DNA from: Paludibacteraceae bacterium
GTDB taxonomy: Bacteria > Bacteroidota > Bacteroidia > Bacteroidales > Paludibacteraceae
Reading direction: 5' to 3'
DNA length: 64,000 nucleotides
Assembly: GCA_905235505.1 (NCBI GenBank)
Contig: CAJOMJ010000013.1
Coordinates: 1 to 64,000 of the forward strand
Made by a program: the position numbers and the translations under genes. The notes under the pieces were generated by a model. It was not told the DNA's origin and did not search any database. It was given only the letters and a program-made list of their open reading frames with translations. Shown piece after piece: positions 52,920 to 62,300 of the stretch; the stretch's first letter is position 1; every line of letters starts with the position of its first letter.

Positions 52920-55369
52920 AGCGCTTTCTGACATATCTGCTCCTGCTCGTCTCTGTCGCTTCTTTGGCAGAGGAGACTATCATTGTGGGTACTGTCAGAG
53001 ACGGCTCCACAGGGCTGCCCGTTGTAAATGCAAACGTCTATTTCAAAAACACGGATATAGGCTGCGCCACCAACGACGAAGGCTTGTTCTTTGTGCGTAC
53101 CGACCTCAAGAAGAAACGCACACTCTTGGTCTCCGCTATCGGCTACAAAACACAGAAATATCAGATTGAACCCGGACAATATGCAGGTATAGAAGTGGAG
53201 TTGGAAGAACAAAACACCGAACTGCAAGACGTGTTTGTCGTACCCGGTGAAAATCCTGCACTTGCACTGATGAGCAGAGTCAGAGAACGCAGAAAAGAAA
53301 ACGACATAATATGCAACCCCGCTGTCAGTTATACTACTACTGAACAGAAAAGCCTTTTTATCAGCGATATCCGTCAGAAACACCTGAAACGGCTTCTGTG
53401 GAAAAGCCTGAGCGAAGGTATGCTTGCAGCACAAGACAGTTCGCTGCTCATACCTCTCTACTATGCACGCTCCCAATACCATCTGTCCGCCAACCGCAAA
53501 ACTCCGCTTTCAACACCCGATGTCCATACACTGATGCTCACCGAAACAGACTATCAACTCCTGCTCGAAGGATTGCCCGAACAGATTGATTTCTACCAAA
53601 ATACCGTCTCCATCTTCTCCTGCAGTTTCATCTCACCACTCGCTTCGTATGGCAATAACTACTATAATTATTTTCTTGCAGACAGTATATCGACAGATAC
53701 CGCAGGGAAGATATATATTGTCCACTTCAAAAGCAAGAACCCTTACGAACCCTCTTTCAACGGAGAGATGCAAATCGACTCCGCCACTTGCGCCCTCAGA
53801 GATATTGAAGTAACAGTACCGAGAGAAGTGGGGGTCAACTACCTCGCTTCGCTGCAACTCAGGCAGACCTACGACAGCAACCGCGTGCCTGAGAAAGAAA
53901 ACCTTTCTATGATTTTCGACTTCGCCATAAAAGCTGATACCTCGCATGTCTTCCCTACCGTATTGCTGCAACGTAGTATTCAGACCATGACTACCGCTTT
54001 GGGCGCTACTTACGAAATAGAATCGGCTGATTCTCTGTTTATAGAAAAAGCGGACTCTGCCATGCTCCGTATAGAAGACGCACCTGTCATACGCTTTGCA
54101 AAAACCGTTGCACACATAGTTAACACAGGCAATATACCTACAGGCGAGAAAGTGGATATAGGCAATGTGGTCGAGATAATGGGCGGTAGCCGCGAGGAGG
54201 GCTTTCATCTCGGTGTACCGCTTACAACCAACGAAAAACTGTGGAAGAATGTTGAATTGTCAGGCTATGCCGCATACGGGTTCCGCGACAGGGCACTGAA
54301 AGGTAAAGGACAAGTGCGCGTGCTGCTGCCTACCGAGCGCAGACATCTTTTCGGTGCTTATTATTCCGACAGTTACGTTAGAACCGACGAATCTCTCTCT
54401 GACTGCCTACTCAGGGAAAACTCCATCTTCTATGGCGGTTTTGACTTCACTTACCGCCTCTTCTCCGAAATACGACTCAGCAATAATTATGTCACTACCC
54501 GTACCCGAAGGCGCGAAGGCAAAATATGGTGGGAGGCGGAGTGGAACGATGTGCTCGAAACCGATATCTCCTTCCAACTCGGCACCATGGGCTACGGCTC
54601 CCCTTTTGTCGGTTACCATAATATCCCCTACTATAACTACCGTACACTGCAGGCAACAGTGCGACTCGGATGGCAGGAGAGGAAAATCGACTTCTTCATG
54701 AGGCGCTATCATGCACACAGCAACCTCCCTGTCGTACGACTTGTCGTTGAAGCAGGCTCCTACAAACTTGACCCGCAAGGTCTCAAAAACTTCTATCACG
54801 AACAACGACCCGACATTGACATCAGCGCAATGAACCTCACAAAGCAGACCGATAACCTCTATGGTCGGCTCACTTTGCAGGTGCAGCAGACTGTTTCCCT
54901 CGGCATGATGGGCAGATTGGACTATTCTCTCACAGGCGGATTTGTCTTCGGTGCCGTGCCATATCCACTGCTCGAACACTTCATGGGTAACCAAAGTTTT
55001 ACATACGACACCTACAGATTTACCCTGATGAACACCTATCAGTATGCTGCCGACAAGTTCGTTCTCGCTCATTTCAATTGGAATATGCAAGGGGCTCTGT
55101 TCAACCGCATTCCTTATATTCAGCGGCTCCGCCTACGGGAACTCTTTGAGGTGAAATTCGCCTATGGCACTCTCTCCAACAAACATCAGGCTGTTCTCCC
55201 TCTGCCCGAAAACTGCTCTGCCACGCGCGTCCCGTATGTCGAGGCAGGCATAGGAATAGGCAATATTCTCCGCATAGCCGACCTATATGCAGTCTTCCGA
55301 CTCACTGACCTAAAAAACTCTGACGCCCCTTGGTGGGCTATAAGAACACGCTTCTCGTTCGGAAGATAA
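52916..55369 (+). CDS. DUF5686 / carboxypeptidase-regulatory-like domain outer-membrane protein
   Basis: 817 residues from a TTG overlapping the xerD stop (TTGA). Signal peptide 1-18. A carboxypeptidase-D-regulatory-like domain at about 22-95 (VGTVRDGSTGLPVVNANVYF, LLVSAIGYKTQKY) is followed by the long DUF5686 region. It has ENPALALMSRVRERRKEN and many barrel-like strands to the end WWAIRTRFSFGR. Such proteins are thought to sit in the outer membrane of Bacteroidota; the function is unknown. Confidence 0.83.
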   Translation: MKRFLTYLLLLVSVASLAEETIIVGTVRDGSTGLPVVNANVYFKNTDIGCATNDEGLFFVRTDLKKKRTLLVSAIGYKTQKYQIEPGQYAGIEVELEEQNTELQDVFVVPGENPALALMSRVRERRKENDIICNPAVSYTTTEQKSLFISDIRQKHLKRLLWKSLSEGMLAAQDSSLLIPLYYARSQYHLSANRKTPLSTPDVHTLMLTETDYQLLLEGLPEQIDFYQNTVSIFSCSFISPLASYGNNYYNYFLADSISTDTAGKIYIVHFKSKNPYEPSFNGEMQIDSATCALRDIEVTVPREVGVNYLASLQLRQTYDSNRVPEKENLSMIFDFAIKADTSHVFPTVLLQRSIQTMTTALGATYEIESADSLFIEKADSAMLRIEDAPVIRFAKTVAHIVNTGNIPTGEKVDIGNVVEIMGGSREEGFHLGVPLTTNEKLWKNVELSGYAAYGFRDRALKGKGQVRVLLPTERRHLFGAYYSDSYVRTDESLSDCLLRENSIFYGGFDFTYRLFSEIRLSNNYVTTRTRRREGKIWWEAEWNDVLETDISFQLGTMGYGSPFVGYHNIPYYNYRTLQATVRLGWQERKIDFFMRRYHAHSNLPVVRLVVEAGSYKLDPQGLKNFYHEQRPDIDISAMNLTKQTDNLYGRLTLQVQQTVSLGMMGRLDYSLTGGFVFGAVPYPLLEHFMGNQSFTYDTYRFTLMNTYQYAADKFVLAHFNWNMQGALFNRIPYIQRLRLRELFEVKFAYGTLSNKHQAVLPLPENCSATRVPYVEAGIGIGNILRIADLYAVFRLTDLKNSDAPWWAIRTRFSFGR

Positions 55370-55390
55370 ATAACTCTAAACAATTAAAAA

Positions 55391-55550
55391 TTAAAAAGTA
55401 ATAATTAAAAAAAGCGTTGTACGATGCTTGAGAGAGATACGATAATATACGTTTCTGAAGAAAAGCATAAACCATTATTCAGTAGGTAAGACATTCGAAC
55501 CCTGTATGACTCTTATTTAGTGCTTTTTCATTTTTCATTTTTACTTTTTC
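55391..55550. repeat. MITE-like element, copy 1
   Basis: About 160 bp. The left end AAAAAGTAATAATTAAAAA and the reverse complement of the right end (AAAAAGTAAAAATGAAAAAT) are similar, forming A/T-rich inverted ends. The interior starts GCGTTGTACGATGCTT. It closely matches copy 2 at 55685-55845. Confidence 0.65.
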
Positions 55551-55597
55551 ATTCTAATCAACTCTAAACCACACTAACCACTCCGCACCACCCGCCA

Positions 55598-55629
55598 TTT
55601 GCATATTTGAGAGAAATGCAGTAATTTTG
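55598..55629 (+). promoter_or_regulatory. CoA-transferase gene promoter (module shared with fba)
   Basis: TTTG, 20 bases, TAATTTTG. 33 of 34 bases (55596-55629) equal the fba promoter. The leader would be about 280 bases and contains MITE-like copy 2. Confidence 0.65.
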
Positions 55630-55684
55630 TACGCCGAAAAAGAATGTCATAAATGTCATAAATGTCACTGTCCATAATTAAAAA

Positions 55685-55845
55685 ATAAAAAGTAATAATT
55701 AAAAAAGCGTTGTACGATGCTTGGGAGAGAATACGATGATATACGTTTCTGAAGAAAAGCATAAACCATTATTCAGTTAAAAAATCTATCGAATCCTGTT
55801 TGACTCTTATTTAGTGCCTTTTTCATTTTTCATTTTTACTTTTTA
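55685..55845. repeat. MITE-like element, copy 2
   Basis: Same inverted ends and interior as copy 1. The interior GAAGAAAAGCATAAACCATT is unchanged; the most divergent part is around 55777-55800. Confidence 0.65.
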
Positions 55846-55912
55846 CTTTATCACTCTAAACCACACTAAACCACTCTAAACAATACGCACAACTCTAAAC
55901 AATAAAAACAAT
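55846..55912 (+). repeat. 10-bp phased CTAAACMA repeats, left array
   Basis: Consecutive 10-base units of the type nnCTAAACCA or nnCTAAACAA end 12 bases before the ATG at 55913. A related array lies after the gene (57481-57547). Confidence 0.55.
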
Positions 55913-57403
55913 ATGTACACTTTCATGTCAGCCGAAGAGGCTGCTCAATTCATCAACAACGGCGACGTAGTGGGTATGGGAGGCTTCACTCCCGCAGGAG
56001 CCCCGAAAGACGTCCCCACAGCAATCGCCAAACGTGCCGAAGAAGCACACGCAAGAGGCGAAGAGTTCAAAATCGGTATCTACACAGGAGCTTCCACAGG
56101 CGACTCGTGCGACGGTATGCTCGCACGGGCACATGCCATCAGTTTCCGTGCGCCGTATCAGTCCAACAAAGACCTGAGAACCGAACTCAATAACCAAGAT
56201 GCACATTACTTCGATATGCACCTCAGCCAACTCGCACAAGAACTACGATACGGCTTCCTCCCCAAACCAAAGTTCGCTATCGTTGAGGCATGTGCCGTGA
56301 CCGAACTCGGCGAGATTGTGCCCACCGCAGGCGTCGGCATCATGCCCACCATCTGCCGCTTGGCGGACCATATCATTGTGGAGTTAAATGAGGCTATGCC
56401 CCCCGTCATGCGCGGTATTCACGACATCTACGAACCCGCCGACCCGCCAATGAGAAGAGAAATACCTCTCTATCACGTCGGCGACCGTATCGGTACCGAC
56501 TGCATCAAAGTGGACCCGAAGAAAATCATCGCCATCGTCAAGACCAACCGACCAAACGAAGTGGGCAAGTTCTCACCTCTCGATGATACCACCGAGAAGA
56601 TTGGCGCCAATGTCGCTGCGTTCCTCGAAGAAGAAATGCACGCAGGACGCATTCCAAAATCCTTCCTGCCCATCCAATCAGGTGTCGGAAATATAGCCAA
56701 CGCCGTACTCGCTGCATTGGGAGAAAACAAACATATTCCACCGTTCCAAATGTACACCGAGGTCATTCAGGACTCAGTCGTTCAACTCATGAAAGAAGGA
56801 CGTGTCACCTTCGCCTCAGGATGCTCGCTTACTATAGGAGCCGACAAACTGCAGGATATAATCGACCACATGGACTTCTTCCGCCGACGCATTGTCCTCC
56901 GTCCGCAGGAAATAAGCAATAACCCCGAAATTGCAAGACGGCTCGGACTTATCACCATCAACACCGCCCTCGAAGCCGACATCTACGGCAATATCAACTC
57001 CACACACGTCTGCGGCACGAAGATGATGAACGGCATCGGTGGCTCGGGCGACTTCACACGCAACGCCTATATCTCTATCTTCACGACACCGTCCACTGCC
57101 AAATCAGGCGCCATCTCAAGCTTTGTTCCTATGGTCTCACACCTCGATCACAGCGAACACTCAGTCAAGGTCATCATCACTGAACACGGTATTGCCGACC
57201 TCCGCGGAAAATCACCCGTCCAACGCGCGCAAACCATCATCGACAACTGCGTTGACCCCGCGTACAAACCTTTGCTGCAGGAATATCTCCACTTGTGTAA
57301 AACCGCACACACTCCGCATAACCTCCGTCTCGCCACTGCCATGCATCAGGAATTCCTCAACTCAGGCGACATGAGAAACACCAAGTGGGAAAACTATCTC
57401 TAA
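55913..57403 (+). CDS. Acetyl-CoA hydrolase/transferase family protein (probable succinyl-CoA:acetate CoA-transferase)
   Basis: 496 residues. Enzymes of this family move CoA between acetate, succinate and related acids, and link succinate/acetate fermentation. GDVVGMGGFTPAGAPKDVP at the start, the catalytic glutamate in YTEVIQDS (Glu283), GIGGSGDFTRNAY and ITEHGIADLRGKSP are characteristic. ATG 55913 is used; ATG 55925 is an alternative. Strong codon bias suggests high expression. The acceptor cannot be fixed from sequence. Confidence 0.9.
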   Translation: MYTFMSAEEAAQFINNGDVVGMGGFTPAGAPKDVPTAIAKRAEEAHARGEEFKIGIYTGASTGDSCDGMLARAHAISFRAPYQSNKDLRTELNNQDAHYFDMHLSQLAQELRYGFLPKPKFAIVEACAVTELGEIVPTAGVGIMPTICRLADHIIVELNEAMPPVMRGIHDIYEPADPPMRREIPLYHVGDRIGTDCIKVDPKKIIAIVKTNRPNEVGKFSPLDDTTEKIGANVAAFLEEEMHAGRIPKSFLPIQSGVGNIANAVLAALGENKHIPPFQMYTEVIQDSVVQLMKEGRVTFASGCSLTIGADKLQDIIDHMDFFRRRIVLRPQEISNNPEIARRLGLITINTALEADIYGNINSTHVCGTKMMNGIGGSGDFTRNAYISIFTTPSTAKSGAISSFVPMVSHLDHSEHSVKVIITEHGIADLRGKSPVQRAQTIIDNCVDPAYKPLLQEYLHLCKTAHTPHNLRLATAMHQEFLNSGDMRNTKWENYL

Positions 57404-57431
57404 AAACAATACTAAACAATACTAAACAAAA

Positions 57432-57460
57432 AAAAAAGCAGCCGTTTTGGCTGCTTTTTT
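57432..57460 (+). terminator. CoA-transferase gene terminator
   Basis: A-run, stem AAAAAAGCAGCC/GGCTGCTTTTTT with a 5-base loop, then further T residues. It can act in both directions. Confidence 0.85.
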
Positions 57461-57480
57461 TTCTCTTCCTGTCTTAATCC

Positions 57481-57547
57481 CGAAAACAATCCTAAACCAC
57501 TCTAAACAATTCTAAACCACACTAAACAATTCTAAACCACACTAAAC
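57481..57547. repeat. 10-bp phased CTAAACMA repeats, right array
   Basis: Six 10-base units with core CTAAACCA or CTAAACAA and alternating two-base heads (TC, CT, TT, CA). The array runs to the stop codon of the convergent barrel gene. Confidence 0.6.
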
Positions 57548-57548
57548 C

Positions 57549-59345
57549 TCAGAAAGCATAACTGACCCCTATCATTCCATTGATGCCTTGCGACTGATAA
57601 CCGTAATAGATATCATGCTTGCGGTTTAGCAGATTGTTGAGTTGCAGGTAGGCGGACAGCCACTTGTTGAAGTTGTACTGCGCCCCTATGTTGATGTCAA
57701 TCACGGGTTTAAGTGCTACGGCTGTTATCCACGAACTCGTATCAAGCGCATAACTCCCGCCCGAGAAGTAATTCACCGTATATAACGACCATTTGTTGTC
57801 TATCTTGCCGTCAACACGCAGCGTCACTCCCCATGTCGGGCGGTTAAGTGTATGATTGTCAGGAATCTGATAGAGGTTGTAAAAATCTGCATCACCCTTC
57901 CACAGGTTGTAGAATCCGTCAAGAGATATGAACACAATGTCCTGATAGTGATAGTGGAAACGTGCACCTACCTGCCAACGCTGACATGGCTTTGTCAAAA
58001 GGTCGAAATAGCCTGTCGGATGATTGTCTATGTCGGTCGCGGGCACAAAGAATTTATCATACTTCGTGTACTTGTACCCTGCAAAGATGTCCATAAGCAG
58101 ACCTGCGCAGGGACGGATCTTGAACCCCAAGCAGGCATCTATCGGCGTGTATTTGCGGTTCGCACGCGTGGTTATCTCGCTCTCTGCGTAACGATACCTG
58201 TTCAAGTCGAAATGCTCTCTGACACTGCTTGTCGCATACTCGCCTGTGGCACTCCCCCACAAGGCAAGCCACGTGGGAGTAAGTTTAGCCTCGAAACTGA
58301 CGTTCGGCGACGGCAGAAACGGCTTTCCCTTTCCAATGCAGGCATCCAAGTTCACACCCACATGACAACTGAACCTGTTGCCGTTGTACGCATAATACGG
58401 CTCAAGTTTTATCGCGTGATATGTTGTGGAATCCACACTGTGAATACTCCTGTAGTAGCCGCTGCGCAACGGGTCGTCGATAAACTTGAGAAGCGAGTCT
58501 CTGTCGAAACTGTATATGTGGTTCTCAACCTTCAAATCCGCTCCCACATGGTGCGCCTCTTTTTGCCACTCGAACATCAACTCGCTGTTTATATTGTGTT
58601 CCACCATGTTACCACCCATCACAAACGCCTCATAACCTGTCTGAACCAAGTACTTCACATCTGCATTAGCAGGCGAGCGCACACCTATCTTCGTGGCTAT
58701 CTCCCATTGCGAACTCTTGTCCTCTTTGCCGAAATCGGAATAGTGCCGCAGAGTATCAAATTCAGTGCCGAGCACGTCTGTTGCATATATGAACTCGCCC
58801 TTCATCTTCTCAAGGTCGGTGTACGTGAAATACTTGCCGTATCTTGTAAAAAACACATTCTTCGCATTCACCCCGAAGAACAAGTCCGCTTTGTCGAAGG
58901 ACTGATTCATATCCATACCGAGCGACGAGTTTGACAACGTCTTCCTGCCCCATTGACCGAGATGGTCGGCATTCAGGTTCAGCGTGAAATTCTTCTTCTC
59001 CGTCAGTGTATAGTTGAAATCAAACTGTGTCGCACTATGCCCCACACCCCCTCTCACAAAGCCGTTCAGAGGACGAGGCACCATGAAGTTAGTAGGCGAG
59101 AAACCAAGCACCGAAGCATCCGCCTGAGGCAACTCCGTTATCGGCTGTGTGTAACGGGAAAACTTTGTGTCGGGTTCCACCGAGGGCGCCTCATATACCG
59201 ACGGACGTACATCCAACTTGCCCGCACCCTCTATCACAGGTTGGTATTCACGCTCCACCTCCACCACGCGCGATATGGTGTCTGTCTGTGCATCTGCACA
59301 CACAGCACATACCGACAAGCCGAAAATCAATATTTTAATCTTCAT
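57549..59345 (-). CDS. TonB-dependent-receptor-like outer-membrane barrel without plug
   Basis: 598 residues from ATG 59345, one base after the upstream stop (TAAGATG). Signal peptide MKIKILIFGLSVCAVCADAQ. A short N-terminal region (RVVEVEREYQPVIEGAGKLD, PLNGFVRGGVG) is followed by about 20 amphipathic strands to a C-terminal aromatic end MIGVSYAF. The barrel resembles TonB-dependent receptors, but no plug domain is apparent. It is paired with the TPR protein upstream, which probably acts with it in the periplasm. The ligand is unknown. Confidence 0.75.
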   Translation of the reverse strand: MKIKILIFGLSVCAVCADAQTDTISRVVEVEREYQPVIEGAGKLDVRPSVYEAPSVEPDTKFSRYTQPITELPQADASVLGFSPTNFMVPRPLNGFVRGGVGHSATQFDFNYTLTEKKNFTLNLNADHLGQWGRKTLSNSSLGMDMNQSFDKADLFFGVNAKNVFFTRYGKYFTYTDLEKMKGEFIYATDVLGTEFDTLRHYSDFGKEDKSSQWEIATKIGVRSPANADVKYLVQTGYEAFVMGGNMVEHNINSELMFEWQKEAHHVGADLKVENHIYSFDRDSLLKFIDDPLRSGYYRSIHSVDSTTYHAIKLEPYYAYNGNRFSCHVGVNLDACIGKGKPFLPSPNVSFEAKLTPTWLALWGSATGEYATSSVREHFDLNRYRYAESEITTRANRKYTPIDACLGFKIRPCAGLLMDIFAGYKYTKYDKFFVPATDIDNHPTGYFDLLTKPCQRWQVGARFHYHYQDIVFISLDGFYNLWKGDADFYNLYQIPDNHTLNRPTWGVTLRVDGKIDNKWSLYTVNYFSGGSYALDTSSWITAVALKPVIDINIGAQYNFNKWLSAYLQLNNLLNRKHDIYYGYQSQGINGMIGVSYAF

Positions 59346-59346
59346 C

Positions 59347-62300
59347 TTACTCTTCATCCTCATCCTCCTCCGTTTCTTTCTGTTCTGCCTGCTCTATCTT
59401 CTTCAGACGGTCGCTGACCAAAGTCTGAACATCGTCCTGTACACGGTAGTTCTGTTGCAGCGAAAGCAGATATTGCTTTGCTTGGAACAAATCGTCTCTT
59501 ACTATATATATGTCTGCCAAAAGCACAAAACTCTTTGCAAGCCAATACTGCTGCTGCGTGTTCATGGAAGCAAACTCCATAATCTGAGCCTCCGCCGTGT
59601 CCAACTCACCCTTCTTGAAAAGAAGTTCCGCCAACAGATATTTCGACTCGGCACCCGTTGCGGTGCGCACCTGACTCCCCGTCTCACGCAAATCCTTTAT
59701 CGCAAGGTCGGTCTCACCAAGCGCTATGTAAGCCTTTGCACGGTTATATTGAGCCTCCTGCCTCAAGTCCGAAGAAGTAGCATTGTCGTTCAAGATCTCG
59801 CTCGCTATATTCACTGTTGTCAGATTGTCTCCCAACAGATAACTGCAGCGCAACACTCCCAATCGCGCGGCATTCACCTTGTCACGCTTGGCTGCCACCA
59901 ACTGCAGACGCTTGAAATATGTCAGCGCAGTCGAATAGTCCTCCTTGTCATAACTTATCTCCGCCACACGCGTCAGTGCCTCTTCCATATACTGATTACC
60001 GCTGATGTCGGCAAGGGTCATGAACTCATGCATCGCCTCCTCTTTCTGCCCCAAACGGTAATGGCTGTCCGCAAGGTAATACTGAGCCGTCGTGCAATAT
60101 CTTCCTCCCGGACAATACTGCGACACATACTTGCTCAATCCCGCCACGGCTTGCGAGTAGTTCTGCAGGATATATTGCCGCTCCGCAGCCACGTAAGTAA
60201 GCGAGTCCTCACGGGCGTCCGTCTTCATGTTTATCTTGCCGAGCGACTTCGTATATGTCAGATACTCAGCCACATTATCCGTCTCTATGTATGCCGCTTC
60301 CAATCCGTCAAGTGCACTGTACGCTTCATCGCTCCCCGGATATGACTTTATCACCTGTTTGTAGCACTCAATGGCCTTCGCATACTGCTTCTCGTTGTAG
60401 TATATCATTGCTCGCTCCAATGCCGCCTTGCGCGCCATGTTAGATTGAGGATAACTGCTTAGTAGTTGCTCGTATGCCTTCAGTGCACCGCTGTTGTTGT
60501 TGCGCTGCAGTTCTGCACGGGCAATCTCGTATAAGGCATCATCGGCATAGTCCGAATTCGGATATTTCTTCACAAGCCCCTCAAGCACTGTTATCTTGTC
60601 CTGATAACGCCTCATCAGTCCCAACGCATAACCCCTTTGGAATGTGGCATAGTCTGCACCCGCGCCGTTTGCCTGCGACACCTTGGCATAGCAGCTCTCC
60701 GCCTCTACAAACCGTCGTGCATTGAAATAGCAGTCGCCTGCACGGTTCATCGCATCGCTGTAGGTAGCATACTGCGGGTCCGCCGTCTTCGTATATCTGA
60801 GGAAATACTCTAACGCCTCGCTGTATTTCTTTTGTTGGAACAAAGCGTATCCGAGCGAATAGTCCGCCAACCCGTAGTTGTTGCTCTTTGGTGCGTCCGA
60901 GCGGCGGAGCATAGTCCTTATGTCTTCCTCTGCCTGAACGTATTTGCCTTGCTTGTAAGCACTCTCTGCACGGAAGAAATAACTCTCCGTCACATAGAGC
61001 ACCGCATCTGTCTTGTTCGGAGGCGCTTTCTCTCCGTTCTCTATCACCTCCGTGAACCACCGTTCCGCCTCCGCTGTCTTGCCCTGCATGTATGCGTCAG
61101 CACCCAATTGGTACCGCAGATACTGCTTTGTCTCCTCCATCTTCGGGGTGGGGGATTCTATACTGTCCAACGCAGCAAGAGCCGCAGAGTAGTTCTTCGA
61201 ACGGGTAAAGGCATCGCAAAGCAACTCGTATATGCTTTCTTTGTATTCCGATTGAGGATACTCCTTCAGGAAATCTGTAAAGGCGGTTACACTCTCACCC
61301 AATGCCGACGAACTGTTGTACGTGGTCAGAGCATAGTTGTACATTGCTTCTTCACGCACCTTGCCGTTGTAGTCGTACCGCATTGCTGCCGCATACGCCA
61401 TCTTTGCCGCCTCTATGTTCTGCGTGGCTACGTATGCATTGCCCAAATGATAACACGTGTTCTGCGTCAGCTCGTCATCCTCCTTCTTCACTTTCAAAAG
61501 ATAGGTGATGGAGTTGTGCCAATCTTCCAAACGGTAATACGACATACCGAGCAGATACATATCGCTCCGCATCGGCTCCTTCTTCTGCTCCGCTATCTCG
61601 CCCTCATACAGTTTCAGTTGGTCAACCGCCGCCTTGTAGTTCTCCTGACGGTAGTAAATCTCACCCGTCATACGGTGCAACTCGCCGTTGTTCGGGTTGT
61701 CAGGGAAATTGGCAAGCAGACTCTCCGCACGCTCCTGAACCTCGTCCAACTGACCCTGTGCGTAGTATATCTGTATTATATAATACGGAACAATGTCCTT
61801 GTATGCCTCCGTATGCTCTATCTCCAAAAACTCGGGCAATGCCCTGCCGTAGTTCTGTATCGAATACTGACAGAATGCATAGTAGTACTTCGCCTGCAGC
61901 GAGTACCTGCTGTTCATGTCCTTCAGTTTCTGAAAACTGCTTGCAGCCTTCTGAGGCTCGTTCATCTTCAAGTGGGCATAACCCCTGTGGAAATAAAAGT
62001 CTGCCTGATGCGGACGGAACAACTCCTTCACATGCACCTTCTCAAACTCCTTCAGTGCCTGCTTGTTCTTGTTCTGCTCCGTGAGCAATGTCCCCAACAT
62101 GAAATGAACCTCCGATGAATACGGAGTATAAGCATTGTCTTTCAGATATGCCTGCAACTGCTTGCGGGCGTCCTTCCGCCTGAGCTCAAAAGCATTGGCA
62201 GCAAGATAAAACTGCGCCTGAGCCTTGTATGTATCACCCTTGTACGACTTCAACGCCCGCTCCGACGCTCCCCATTTGCCCTGCATGTATAACTCTACAC

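Larger units (their letters stand above)
55370..55912. other. Intergenic stretch of 543 bp with duplicated element
   Basis: Holds two MITE-like copies, the shared promoter module, a 9-bp triple repeat ATGTCATAA (55644-55668) and 10-bp CTAAACMA repeats. No protein gene was seen. Confidence 0.7.

Noticed and set aside
55485..55515. tRNA or tRNA remnant in the MITE-like copies (ATTCGAACCCTG resembles a T-arm)
   Set aside because: No acceptor stem or anticodon arm pairs with it, and the copy at 55685 has changed these bases without compensating changes.
57852..58934. Plus-strand 360-codon frame opposite the outer-membrane barrel gene
   Set aside because: Composition is typical of an antisense shadow (many Val, Cys, His and Arg residues, no domain). 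The minus-strand barrel has a signal peptide and a coupled neighbour.
60832..62118. Plus-strand 428-codon frame opposite the TPR gene
   Set aside because: It is Leu/Cys/His/Arg-rich and without any motif; the opposite strand encodes clear TPR repeats throughout.
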